Origin: Phenylobacterium sp.
Lineage (GTDB): Bacteria > Pseudomonadota > Alphaproteobacteria > Caulobacterales > Caulobacteraceae
Direction of reading: 5' to 3'
Length of the DNA stretch: 64,000 nt
Assembly: GCA_020401865.1 (NCBI GenBank)
Contig: JADCAS010000002.1
Span: forward strand, 1 to 64,000
Position numbers and translations under genes: made by a program. The notes under the pieces were generated by a model. It was not told the DNA's origin. It made no database searches and saw nothing but the letters and a program-made list of their open reading frames with translations. Each line of letters starts with the position of its first letter. Position 1 is the first letter of the stretch. This document shows, in pieces, positions 46,297-53,846 of this stretch.

Positions 46297-47237
46297 GGGT
46301 ATCGCTCCAGCAGGTCGCAGATCAGGTCGAAGGCGCCGTCGGCGTCTGCTTCGATCCCCCAGAGGGCGTTCTGCGGATGCCGATCGCCTGTCCGGAACTC
46401 TACGGCGGTGTGGCCCAGGGTCAGGGGAGAGCGGGTCTCGATGGCCAGGTGGCAGGGCCGAAGTCGGAACAGTCCGGGCGCCAGCAGCCAGAGGATGACG
46501 CAGGGATCATGCATGGGGGGTGGGCCGCCCATCCCGATCTCCGCCTCGGTGCGGGCGCTGAAATCCAGCAGTTGGCGGACCGCCACCGCCTGCGGGCTTT
46601 CCAACCCCGATAGCCGCGCCCGGCGGGCCTGTGTCGCTGTCACCTGATGGGTCACGTCGAGACCCAGGAGAACAAGCTCGACCCCTGAACGAGCGACAAT
46701 GTCCGCCGCATCCGGGTCGGCGTGAATGTTGAACTCGGCGGAGGCGGTGATGTTGCCCCCTTCGCGGCGGGCGCCACCCATGGCGACCACCTGGCGGATA
46801 CGCGGCGCGATGTCCGGCGCCCTTCGAAGCGCCTCGGCGAGATTGGTCATGGGCCCCGTCACCGCCAGGGTGATCTCCCCGGCGGGTCGGGCTCTCAAGA
46901 CGCGCACGAGATGGTCCACCGCCGGCTCCGGCTCTGGTCCGCGGGCAGGGGGCTGGACGGGCAGGTCCCCGAGCCCGGTCACGCCGTGGAAATGGTCCGC
47001 AACGACGGGGTCCCGAACGAGGGGCCGGTCCTGCCCGGCGAAGACCGGTATGCCGGCGCGTCCGGCCATCTCCCGGAGGAGGCAGGCGTTGCGCGCAGTC
47101 AGGTCGCCCCCGACGTTTCCGGCCACCGTGGTGATGGCGAGGACGTCCAGCCGCTCTGGGACCGCAAGGGCGAGCAGGAGGGCCACGGCGTCATCCACGC
47201 CGGGGTCGCAGTCGATGATCAGGGGGAGGCCGGGCAT
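46293..47237 (-). CDS. Inosine-uridine-preferring nucleoside hydrolase
   Basis: A 314-residue nucleoside N-ribohydrolase. The N-terminal calcium/ribose motif DCDPGVDDAVAL (9-20) is intact, with VTGPMTNLAEAL in the middle and PPMHDPCVILWLL carrying the C-terminal His-Asp. It cleaves nucleosides to base and ribose. It is coupled by four bases to the ribokinase-like gene. Confidence 0.93.
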   Translation of the reverse strand: MPGLPLIIDCDPGVDDAVALLLALAVPERLDVLAITTVAGNVGGDLTARNACLLREMAGRAGIPVFAGQDRPLVRDPVVADHFHGVTGLGDLPVQPPARGPEPEPAVDHLVRVLRARPAGEITLAVTGPMTNLAEALRRAPDIAPRIRQVVAMGGARREGGNITASAEFNIHADPDAADIVARSGVELVLLGLDVTHQVTATQARRARLSGLESPQAVAVRQLLDFSARTEAEIGMGGPPPMHDPCVILWLLAPGLFRLRPCHLAIETRSPLTLGHTAVEFRTGDRHPQNALWGIEADADGAFDLICDLLERYP

Positions 47238-47298
47238 GGCGCAGCTTCCCCCGCTTCGCCCGTCAACCGCAAGCGGCGCGACCGACCCCCCCGGGTGA

Positions 47299-48948
47299 TC
47301 AGTTGTCCCAGAGGATGTACTCCTCCCCGGCCTTCTGCTGTCGACCCGAGGGATGGTCGATGAAGACCGGGCCCTGCAGGAGGGAGGGCCAGAGCGGCTT
47401 GACGCTGCGGGCGTCCTGCTCGGCCAGCAGGGCCAGCATGGCCTTCACCCGCGCGGGCTCCTTCGTCGCGAGATCTGTCTTCTCGGTCGGGTCGACGGCC
47501 AGGTTGTGGAGCCAGACCTTGGACCGGGCCTCGTTGCTCTGTAGCTTCCAGTCGCCGTCCCGGACCGCCTTGTACTGCCCTGAGCGCCAGAACAGGACCT
47601 GGTGCGGGCGTTCCGTCTTCTCGCCCCGCACGTAGGGCAGGAGGTTCACGCCGTCGATCTCCCGGTCGGTGGGAAGGGCCGCTCCGGCCGCTCCGGCGAT
47701 GGTCGAGAAGACGTCAATGTGCCCCACAGGGTAGGGGTAGCGCTGGCCAGAGGGCATCCCCTTGGGCCACTTCATCAGGAAGGGCGTTTGTATCCCGCCC
47801 TCGAAGAAGGTCGACTTCCAGCCCCGGTAGGGCTTGTTGATGTCGTCCAGCCCGATGTAGCCCGCGCCACCGTTGTCGCTGGTGAAGATGATGAGGGTGT
47901 CCTGCTCCAGGCCCTCGTCACGCAGGGTCTTAAGGAGCTTGCCGACATTCCTGTCCAGGTTTCGGACCATGGCCGCGTAGACCCTCATGCGGTGGTCCTT
48001 GATCTGCCGCAGGGCGTCGTAGTCCTCCCGCGTCGCCTGCAGAGGCGTGTGGATCGCATTCGGCGCGAAGAACATGAAGAACGGACGGTTGCGGTTGGCC
48101 TTGATGGACCGGATCGCCTCATCGGTGAGGTAGTCGGTCATGTAGCCCCTGGGGGCGAACATCTCGGACCCGTTGTACTGGACCATGTAGGGCAGGTTCG
48201 GCCACAGGAAGCGGTCGATCGGGTCCCAGGGCTGTTTGGCGTTGACGACGCTCTTGTCCTTGACCGGCAAGAACAACGAGGCGCCCGCCATGAAGCCGAG
48301 GCTTTCGTCGAAGCCCCGGTCCTCGGGCCGGGCGCCCGGTTTGGCGCCCAGGTGCCACTTGCCGAAGTGAAGCGTGTGGTAGCCCTGCTGCTTCAGCAAC
48401 TGGGCGATGGTGATCTCGCTGGCGGGCACCGCCATCTCATCCATCGGGGGCACATCCTTGACCCGCTCCTTGAAGAACCGAGGACTGGCGATGGCGCCGC
48501 CCTCGGCCTCGGTGCCGACCATCCGCTGGAAGGCCACCGGCGCCGGCGTGAACTCGAAGCCGAAGCGGGTCGCATACCGCCCCGTCATGAGCGAGGCGCG
48601 AGACGGCGCGCAGGTGGCGTTACCCGCATACCCATTCGCGAAAATCACCCCATCCGTTCCGAGCGAGTCCATGTTCGGGGTCGGCACAGCGCCGCCGGCG
48701 ACGCCGCCGTTCAGAGTCAGATCGTTGAAGCCCATGTCGTCGACCAGGATGAGGATGACATTGGGCTGACGACGGGCCGGCGGGGGATCTGCGGGTCCCT
48801 CCAGCCAGGTCACGGGCCTGTTGGGGGCCACGTCCGGCAGGCGGGCCTGGGCGATCAGGCCCAGGACAGTCGAGCGGTTGCTCCAGGCCAGGACGCCGAG
48901 GCCCACCAGCAGGAGGGCGACGAGGGCGAGGACTTTCAGGATCTTCAT
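47299..48948 (-). CDS. Membrane-anchored type I sulfatase
   Basis: A 549-residue arylsulfatase-family enzyme with an N-terminal membrane/signal segment (LKVLALVALLLVGLGVLAW). The metal site is at NVILILVDDMGFNDL. The cysteine-type modification site CAPSRASLMTGR would become formylglycine. KWHLGAKP and IFTSDNGG are also conserved. Formylglycine-generating enzyme is not in the window. The preceding DsbA-like gene is 12 bases away, and AGGAG lies before its start. Confidence 0.92.
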   Translation of the reverse strand: MKILKVLALVALLLVGLGVLAWSNRSTVLGLIAQARLPDVAPNRPVTWLEGPADPPPARRQPNVILILVDDMGFNDLTLNGGVAGGAVPTPNMDSLGTDGVIFANGYAGNATCAPSRASLMTGRYATRFGFEFTPAPVAFQRMVGTEAEGGAIASPRFFKERVKDVPPMDEMAVPASEITIAQLLKQQGYHTLHFGKWHLGAKPGARPEDRGFDESLGFMAGASLFLPVKDKSVVNAKQPWDPIDRFLWPNLPYMVQYNGSEMFAPRGYMTDYLTDEAIRSIKANRNRPFFMFFAPNAIHTPLQATREDYDALRQIKDHRMRVYAAMVRNLDRNVGKLLKTLRDEGLEQDTLIIFTSDNGGAGYIGLDDINKPYRGWKSTFFEGGIQTPFLMKWPKGMPSGQRYPYPVGHIDVFSTIAGAAGAALPTDREIDGVNLLPYVRGEKTERPHQVLFWRSGQYKAVRDGDWKLQSNEARSKVWLHNLAVDPTEKTDLATKEPARVKAMLALLAEQDARSVKPLWPSLLQGPVFIDHPSGRQQKAGEEYILWDN

Positions 48949-48960
48949 CGGGGCGTCTCC

Positions 48961-49620
48961 TCAGGCAGGCTTTCGGGGTGTCAGGCCCTGCTGTTCCAGG
49001 CGCCAGCGGAAGGTGTCCATCCGGTCCTGGCCAAAGAAGGGTTCGTTGTTGAAGGCGATCATCGGAACGCCGTAGTGGCCGGCGGCGCGCTGCGCGACCT
49101 GGTTGTCCTCAATGACCGCATGGAGGCGCTCGGCCTCGGCCTCGACCCGGGTGAAGAGCGCTCCAGGGTCCAGTCCCGCCCTCTGCGCGGCCGACGCGAG
49201 GTGGTCGCCCTCGTGCCAGTTGTCGACCTCGCCGCTCCATATGACGGCGCTCACCTCCCGCAGGAAGGGCAGTCCGCGACCCGCCTCCGCCGCCAGCACC
49301 CCGAGCCGGGTCAGCCGGTGGATGTAGGGCTGCTCCGCCGGATAGGTCCCGGTGGCCATGTCCATGTAGACCGGGTCGGGACGCGGCCACCGGTAGGGCA
49401 GACCGAGGAACTCCGCCTCCCGGCGGGTGTCCAGCATCAGGTAGGAAAACCAGAGCGGATCGCGGCCCTCGAAGAAGACCGGCGTGCGCACGGCGAGCGG
49501 ATAGACCGGCCTGACCCGGCACTGGACGTCGTACTCGGTCTCAAGCGCGAGGAGCCTTGGCGTGATCAGATACGAGTAGGGGGAGCGGAAGGACCAGTAG
49601 AGGTCGTACGCGAGGGTCAT
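48961..49620 (-). CDS. DsbA-family / 2-hydroxychromene-2-carboxylate isomerase-like protein
   Basis: A 219-residue thioredoxin-fold protein of the kappa-GST/HCCA isomerase type. YDLYWSFRSPYSYLITPRLLAL has the catalytic Ser/Pro region instead of a CxxC, so it is not a disulfide oxidase. The C-terminal GVPMIAFNNEPFFGQDRMDTF is the cis-proline and C-terminal part. It may be a glutathione-dependent isomerase. The substrate is unknown. It is first in the operon with the sulfatase. Confidence 0.82.
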   Translation of the reverse strand: MTLAYDLYWSFRSPYSYLITPRLLALETEYDVQCRVRPVYPLAVRTPVFFEGRDPLWFSYLMLDTRREAEFLGLPYRWPRPDPVYMDMATGTYPAEQPYIHRLTRLGVLAAEAGRGLPFLREVSAVIWSGEVDNWHEGDHLASAAQRAGLDPGALFTRVEAEAERLHAVIEDNQVAQRAAGHYGVPMIAFNNEPFFGQDRMDTFRWRLEQQGLTPRKPA

Positions 49621-49699
49621 TCAGGGAGTCCTTCGAAGCGTTGGCGAGTCGGCTCCGACCCGCCTAGGGTGGGGACCTGGAACCGGTTCGGGGGAAACA

Positions 49700-50086
49700 A
49701 TGCAGGGATTGAGAATTTTGGTGGGTGTGCTCGGGCTTCTGTCCGTCGCCATGGCGGCCCGGATCTGGGCGGATCCGGGCGCAGCCGCCGCCCAGATGGG
49801 TTTGCTGGTCAACGGGCCGCTGGGACAGGCGACCCTTCGGGCCGACGTGGCTGGACTGTTCGCCGCGATTGGGGGGCTCTCCGTCTTCGGCGCCGTGAAG
49901 GGCGACGGCCGCTGGCTGCTGGCGCCTCTTTGCCTGGTGGTCGCGGCCCTGGCGGGTCGACTGCTGACCCTTGTCCTGGCCGGGTTCACCCCGGAGCAGG
50001 CGCCGCCGATCCTGATCGAGGTTCTGATCGCCCTGATCCTCGGCGCAGGCCTTCGGATCCTGAAGCCGGCCGGTGCGACTCCTTGA
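49700..50086 (+). CDS. DUF4345-like small membrane protein
   Basis: A 128-residue protein with four hydrophobic segments (about 4-20, 47-66, 70-92 and 102-121) and a DUF4345-like layout, including LRADVAGLFAAIGGLSVFGAV. The function is unknown. It stands alone between the DsbA-like gene and the transglutaminase gene. Confidence 0.7.
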   Translation: MQGLRILVGVLGLLSVAMAARIWADPGAAAAQMGLLVNGPLGQATLRADVAGLFAAIGGLSVFGAVKGDGRWLLAPLCLVVAALAGRLLTLVLAGFTPEQAPPILIEVLIALILGAGLRILKPAGATP

Positions 50087-50218
50087 GTTGAGGCGTCGGG
50101 CCCAGCCGCGCGGGTCACGATCTCCTGCGGCTGTTGGACCATGGTCCGGTGTCTCCTGCCCTTGGTGGGCAAGAGTGAGATATCGGCACGGTGAGTGCAA
50201 CTAATTTGAGGCCTGCGC

Positions 50219-51199
50219 CTACTGTTGCTGTTGTTGCTGCCGCTCCAGGAGGAAGGCGCCTGACCCTGGACGCCTGCGACCTCCGCCGCGCGCGAAGCTG
50301 GGACTGGCGAGCCGGATGAACTCGGGCTCGCCGGTCACCGCACGGGACCGGCGGACGTTGACCCCGACGGCGAGCTGGCTCTCGGCCTCGCCCTTGTAGA
50401 CGCCACGGGAGGGTGGAACGTCCGCATAATCGCGCCCGATCGCCGCCGAGATGTGCCTCTCGCCCGCCAGGCTGTTGTTGGTGGGGTCAAAGCCGATCCA
50501 TCGCGTAGACGGGAGAAACACCTCCAGCCAGGCGTGGGAGGCGTCCGGGTCGGACCGGTCGCCGCCCTCCCGGTCGGTGAACAGGTAGCCGGAGACGTAC
50601 CGAGCCGGGATTCCCCAGCTCCGGCAGATCGTGATCATGATATGGGCGAAGTCCTGGCAAACCCCCCGCCGGGCTGAGAGCGCCAGATCGATGGGACTTT
50701 CGGCGTCGGTCACCCCCGGCTCGTAGTCGAAGGCGTCGTAGATGGTTTCGGCAAGCCGGCGCACTGCGGTCAGGGGATCGCGATCCCGCAGGCGGTCCAG
50801 GCCATGTTCGGACATGAATCCGCGAAGCGCGTCAGTTTCGATGCAGAAACCCTGTCGCTGAAGGAAGTCGAAGTTCTCGCCCAGGACCCGGTCGCTGCGC
50901 AGCCTGTCCCACTCGCCAAGATCCAGCGCCTCGGGGATGGTCTCGGGAGCCGACGTCTCGACGACGGACCGGGCCGTGATGGTGAGCTGGTCGTGGGGAT
51001 GGGGAACATCAAAGTGGTAGACGGCGTTGCCGAAGGGGTCGGCATAGGAAAAGACCTGCGCCGCCGGCTCCAGTTCCAGGTCGAAGCTGGCGAGCCGCTG
51101 GCGAGGCGTCTTCTGGGGCTGCATCCAGACCTCCATGACGCTCTCCCGGACCGGGGCGGCGTAATGGTAGCGGGTGACGTGTCGGACCTCGAGAAGCAT
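50219..51199 (-). CDS. Transglutaminase-like cysteine protease-fold protein
   Basis: A 326-residue protein from the ATG whose first base is 51199. MLLEVRHVTRYHYAAPVRESVMEVWMQP is the bacterial transglutaminase N-domain. The catalytic core has ARRGVCQDFAHIMITICRSWGIPARYVSGYL (Cys), ASHAWLEVFLP (His) and GFDPTNN (Asp). It ends with six glutamines. It is third in the ATP-grasp/alpha-E/transglutaminase set, 8 bases after alpha-E, and may cleave or cross-link a peptide made by that set. Confidence 0.9.
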   Translation of the reverse strand: MLLEVRHVTRYHYAAPVRESVMEVWMQPQKTPRQRLASFDLELEPAAQVFSYADPFGNAVYHFDVPHPHDQLTITARSVVETSAPETIPEALDLGEWDRLRSDRVLGENFDFLQRQGFCIETDALRGFMSEHGLDRLRDRDPLTAVRRLAETIYDAFDYEPGVTDAESPIDLALSARRGVCQDFAHIMITICRSWGIPARYVSGYLFTDREGGDRSDPDASHAWLEVFLPSTRWIGFDPTNNSLAGERHISAAIGRDYADVPPSRGVYKGEAESQLAVGVNVRRSRAVTGEPEFIRLASPSFARGGGRRRPGSGAFLLERQQQQQQ

Positions 51200-51207
51200 G
51201 GCGTTTC

Positions 51208-52152
51208 CTAGGCGGGCAGCCGCATTTCCAGGGAGTAGGCGACAAAGGTGTCGTAGATGCCGGCGTGGAGGCGGGCGCATTCCTCCAGGACCGTAGCCAC
51301 CAGGAGATCCGAGTCCTCCCCGGTGAGGGTCTCGGCCTCGGCGTAAAGCAGGCGGGCCTTCAGACGCCCGGCCAGACGCTCGGGGCCAGCGGCGCCGCCC
51401 AGGTCGACATTCCGGCCGACCCCGGACAAGTGCTCCTCGATCCGCGCCGTGGCGAAGCGAAGGGAACGCGGAAAGTCTTCGTCAAACATCAGGAACTGCC
51501 GGATCAGCCGCGGCTGGATGTCGGCGGTGTGCTTGCGCAGATAGGGCTCAAGAGCGCAGCTCATGCGCAACAGGGCGGTCATGGCCGCATGCTCCGTGAC
51601 GGGGCGACCCAGGCTCCGGCCAAAGCCGGCCTGGAGCAGCCGGCCGGTGAGTTGGGCCCGCTCAATGAAGACCCCCAGCTGGAGGAATCCCCATCCTTCC
51701 CCATGGCTCATGGTGGCGTCAGCTGCGCCCTTGAACAGGTGGAGGTCGGCGATGATGTCGTGGAGGAACTGGGAAGGGGCGTCGGAGAACTCCCGGTTCG
51801 CCCTGGGGCCGGTGACCCGAAGATAGATCAGATTCAGCCTTTCCCAGGTCTCGGTGGTGAGCTGGTCCCGGACCTGCCGGGCGTTCTCCCGGGCTCTGGC
51901 CAGTGCTGCAGTCACGGAGTCGCTGTCTCCGCTCTCCATGGTGATCGCCATGGCGGCGTCCCAGGGAGAGACGTCTTCGGGGTGCTCGCCGTCCGAGACG
52001 GCCGAGATCACCATCCGAGCGACCTGGCCGGAGCTTTCCGTCCGGTCCAGGGTGGCGTTCAGGAGCACGTCCGCCAGGCGGCACATGTGTTCGGCGCGCT
52101 CAACATAACGGCCGATCCAGTAGAGGCTGTCGGCGACGCGGGCGAGCATCAT
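51208..52152 (-). CDS. Alpha-E domain protein (DUF403)
   Basis: A 314-residue, almost all-helical protein. MLARVADSLYWIGRYVERAEHMCRLADVLLN is the alpha-E signature, and FERAQLTGRLLQAGFG-like segments follow. The biochemical role is not established. It always accompanies circularly permuted ATP-grasp genes. The first two codons are both ATG, and it overlaps the ATP-grasp stop by four bases. Confidence 0.9.
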   Translation of the reverse strand: MMLARVADSLYWIGRYVERAEHMCRLADVLLNATLDRTESSGQVARMVISAVSDGEHPEDVSPWDAAMAITMESGDSDSVTAALARARENARQVRDQLTTETWERLNLIYLRVTGPRANREFSDAPSQFLHDIIADLHLFKGAADATMSHGEGWGFLQLGVFIERAQLTGRLLQAGFGRSLGRPVTEHAAMTALLRMSCALEPYLRKHTADIQPRLIRQFLMFDEDFPRSLRFATARIEEHLSGVGRNVDLGGAAGPERLAGRLKARLLYAEAETLTGEDSDLLVATVLEECARLHAGIYDTFVAYSLEMRLPA

Positions 52153-53636
52153 GCCCCGGCCTCCCCGGCTTCAGTCTCGCCCAGGACCCAGGTGTCCTTC
52201 GAGCCGCCGCCCTGGCTGGAATTGACCACAAGAGATCCCTTCTTGAGCGCGACGCGGGTCAGGGCTCCGGGCGTGACCCGTATCTTGTCGCCGGAGAGGA
52301 TGAAGGGCCTCAGGTCCACGTGGCGGGGATCGATGGCGCCGTCGATAAGGCAGGGCGCGGTGGACAGCTGGATGGTCGGCTGGGCGATGTAGTTCTCAGG
52401 GTCCGCCCGGAGGGCGTCGGCAAAGCTCTCACGCTCCGCGCGGCTGGCGTGCGGTCCGATCAGCATGCCGTATCCCCCGGAGGCGCCGACGGCCTTGACC
52501 ACCAGCTTGTCGAGGTTGGCCAGCACGTGGGACAGTTGGGACGGTTCGCGGCACAGGAAGGTCTCAATGTTCGGGAGGATGGCGTCTTCCCCTAGGTAAT
52601 AGCTGATGATCTCGGGAACGTAGGCGTAGACCGCCTTGTCGTCCGCCACGCCCGTGCCCGGGGCGTTGCAGATCACCACGTTCCCGCCCCGGTAGGCGTT
52701 GAAGAGGCCCGCCACCCCGAGGCTCGAGTCCCGCCGGAAGGTGAGGGGATCAATGAAGTCGTCGTCCACCCGCCGGTAGATCACATCAACCCGGCGCAGG
52801 CCGGTGGTGGTGCGCATGTAGACCATGTTGTCATGGGTCACGAGGTCGCGACCCTCGACCAGGGGCACGCCCATCAGCCGGGCCAGATAGGCGTGCTCGA
52901 AATAGGCCGAGTTGTAGACGCCCGGGGTCAGCACCACGACCTGCGGGTTGGGCCGCCAGTCCGCCGCCATGCTTCTGAGCGTGGAGAGCAGAAGGTCGGG
53001 ATACTGCTCAATCCGCCGCACTCCGGCCATGCGGAACGAGCCGGGAAAGGTGCGCTTGGCGGCCTCCCGGTTGGCCAGCATGTAGGAGACGCCGGAGGGC
53101 ACCCGCAGGTTGTCCTCCAGGACCGCGAAGCCTCCGTCCGGTTTGCGGATCAGGTCGCTGCCGCAGACATTGGCGTAGGCCTGGTGCGGGACGAAGAGGT
53201 TCTGCATTTCCCGGCGGTAGGAGGGTGCGCCGAGCACCAGCTCCCGGGGTACGACCCCGTCCATCAGGATTTTCTGGTCGCTGTAGATGTCGGCCAGGAA
53301 CATGTTCAGGGCCCTGAGCCGCTGGACGAGCCCCGCCTCGATGGTCGCCCACTCCCCAGCGGGGATGATTCGGGGCAGGAGGTCGGTGGGGATGATCCGT
53401 TCGGTGGAGCTCTCGGCCCCGTAGACCGTGAAGGTGATGCCCTGGAGCAGGAAGAAGCGCTCCAGCAGGCGTTGCCGTTCGGCGAGGTCCTCGTCGGAAA
53501 GGGAGGCCACTCGCCTCGCGAGGGCGGCATAGTGCGGCCGTACGTCCCCGTCGGGATCGATCATCTCGTCATACGGCGCGGGCCCAGGTGCGGTCGCGCC
53601 GGCGATGGGCGTCGTCTCAGCCAAAGCGTATCTCAC
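52149..53636 (-). CDS. Circularly permuted ATP-grasp peptide-ligase-like protein
   Basis: A 495-residue protein from GTG at 53636 (MRYALAETTPIAG), with GGAGG just upstream. Circularly permuted ATP-grasp text includes LFVPHQAYANVCGSDLIRKPDGGFAVLEDNLRVPSGVSYML, VVLTPGVYNSAYFEHAYLARLMGVPLVEG and VVKAVGASGGYGMLIGP. Carboxylate-amine ligase activity is predicted for the family. A much longer open reading frame extends upstream but is only the antisense of tamA. It is first in the operon with alpha-E and transglutaminase. Confidence 0.93.
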   Translation of the reverse strand: MRYALAETTPIAGATAPGPAPYDEMIDPDGDVRPHYAALARRVASLSDEDLAERQRLLERFFLLQGITFTVYGAESSTERIIPTDLLPRIIPAGEWATIEAGLVQRLRALNMFLADIYSDQKILMDGVVPRELVLGAPSYRREMQNLFVPHQAYANVCGSDLIRKPDGGFAVLEDNLRVPSGVSYMLANREAAKRTFPGSFRMAGVRRIEQYPDLLLSTLRSMAADWRPNPQVVVLTPGVYNSAYFEHAYLARLMGVPLVEGRDLVTHDNMVYMRTTTGLRRVDVIYRRVDDDFIDPLTFRRDSSLGVAGLFNAYRGGNVVICNAPGTGVADDKAVYAYVPEIISYYLGEDAILPNIETFLCREPSQLSHVLANLDKLVVKAVGASGGYGMLIGPHASRAERESFADALRADPENYIAQPTIQLSTAPCLIDGAIDPRHVDLRPFILSGDKIRVTPGALTRVALKKGSLVVNSSQGGGSKDTWVLGETEAGEAGA

Positions 53637-53737
53637 CCGGTGCTCCCCTCCGTTCGGATACAGGGGGGACAAGCCAAGAAAACCAGTCTCATGAATAGAG
53701 CGGACCGGCCGCCTTGGCGACCACCAGACTCTCCGGC

Positions 53738-53771
53738 GCCCATTTTCGGGGCGTCTGCCCGGAAAATGGGC
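53738..53771. repeat. Perfect inverted repeat in the tamA / ATP-grasp divergent spacer
   Basis: Gcccattttc (53738-53747) is exactly repeated in inverse as gaaaatgggc (53762-53771). An inner GGGC/GCCC pairing around a GTCT loop lengthens the possible stem to 14 bp with one mismatch. No T-tract follows in either direction and the element is upstream of both genes, so an operator or structured leader is more likely than a terminator. Confidence 0.75.
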
Positions 53772-53846
53772 GGACTCGCTCCCGCCTCTGCGGGTGACAG
53801 GGAGGTTGGGGCCGGGGTATCTGACTCCCCTGATCGGAGATGATGC

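Noticed and set aside
47602..50091. An 829-codon plus-strand frame, and similar long frames at 26922-29054 (minus), 41507-43018 (plus) and 1452-2819 (minus).
   Set aside because: All lie opposite well-identified genes. High GC makes stop codons rare on the antisense strand, and the translations are Gly/Arg/Ala-rich with no domain.
50136..50147. Perfect 12-base palindrome ggaccatggtcc between the DUF4345 and transglutaminase genes.
   Set aside because: It lies in a convergent spacer with no promoter context. A single palindrome of this length is plausible by chance in 64 kb and suggests no function.
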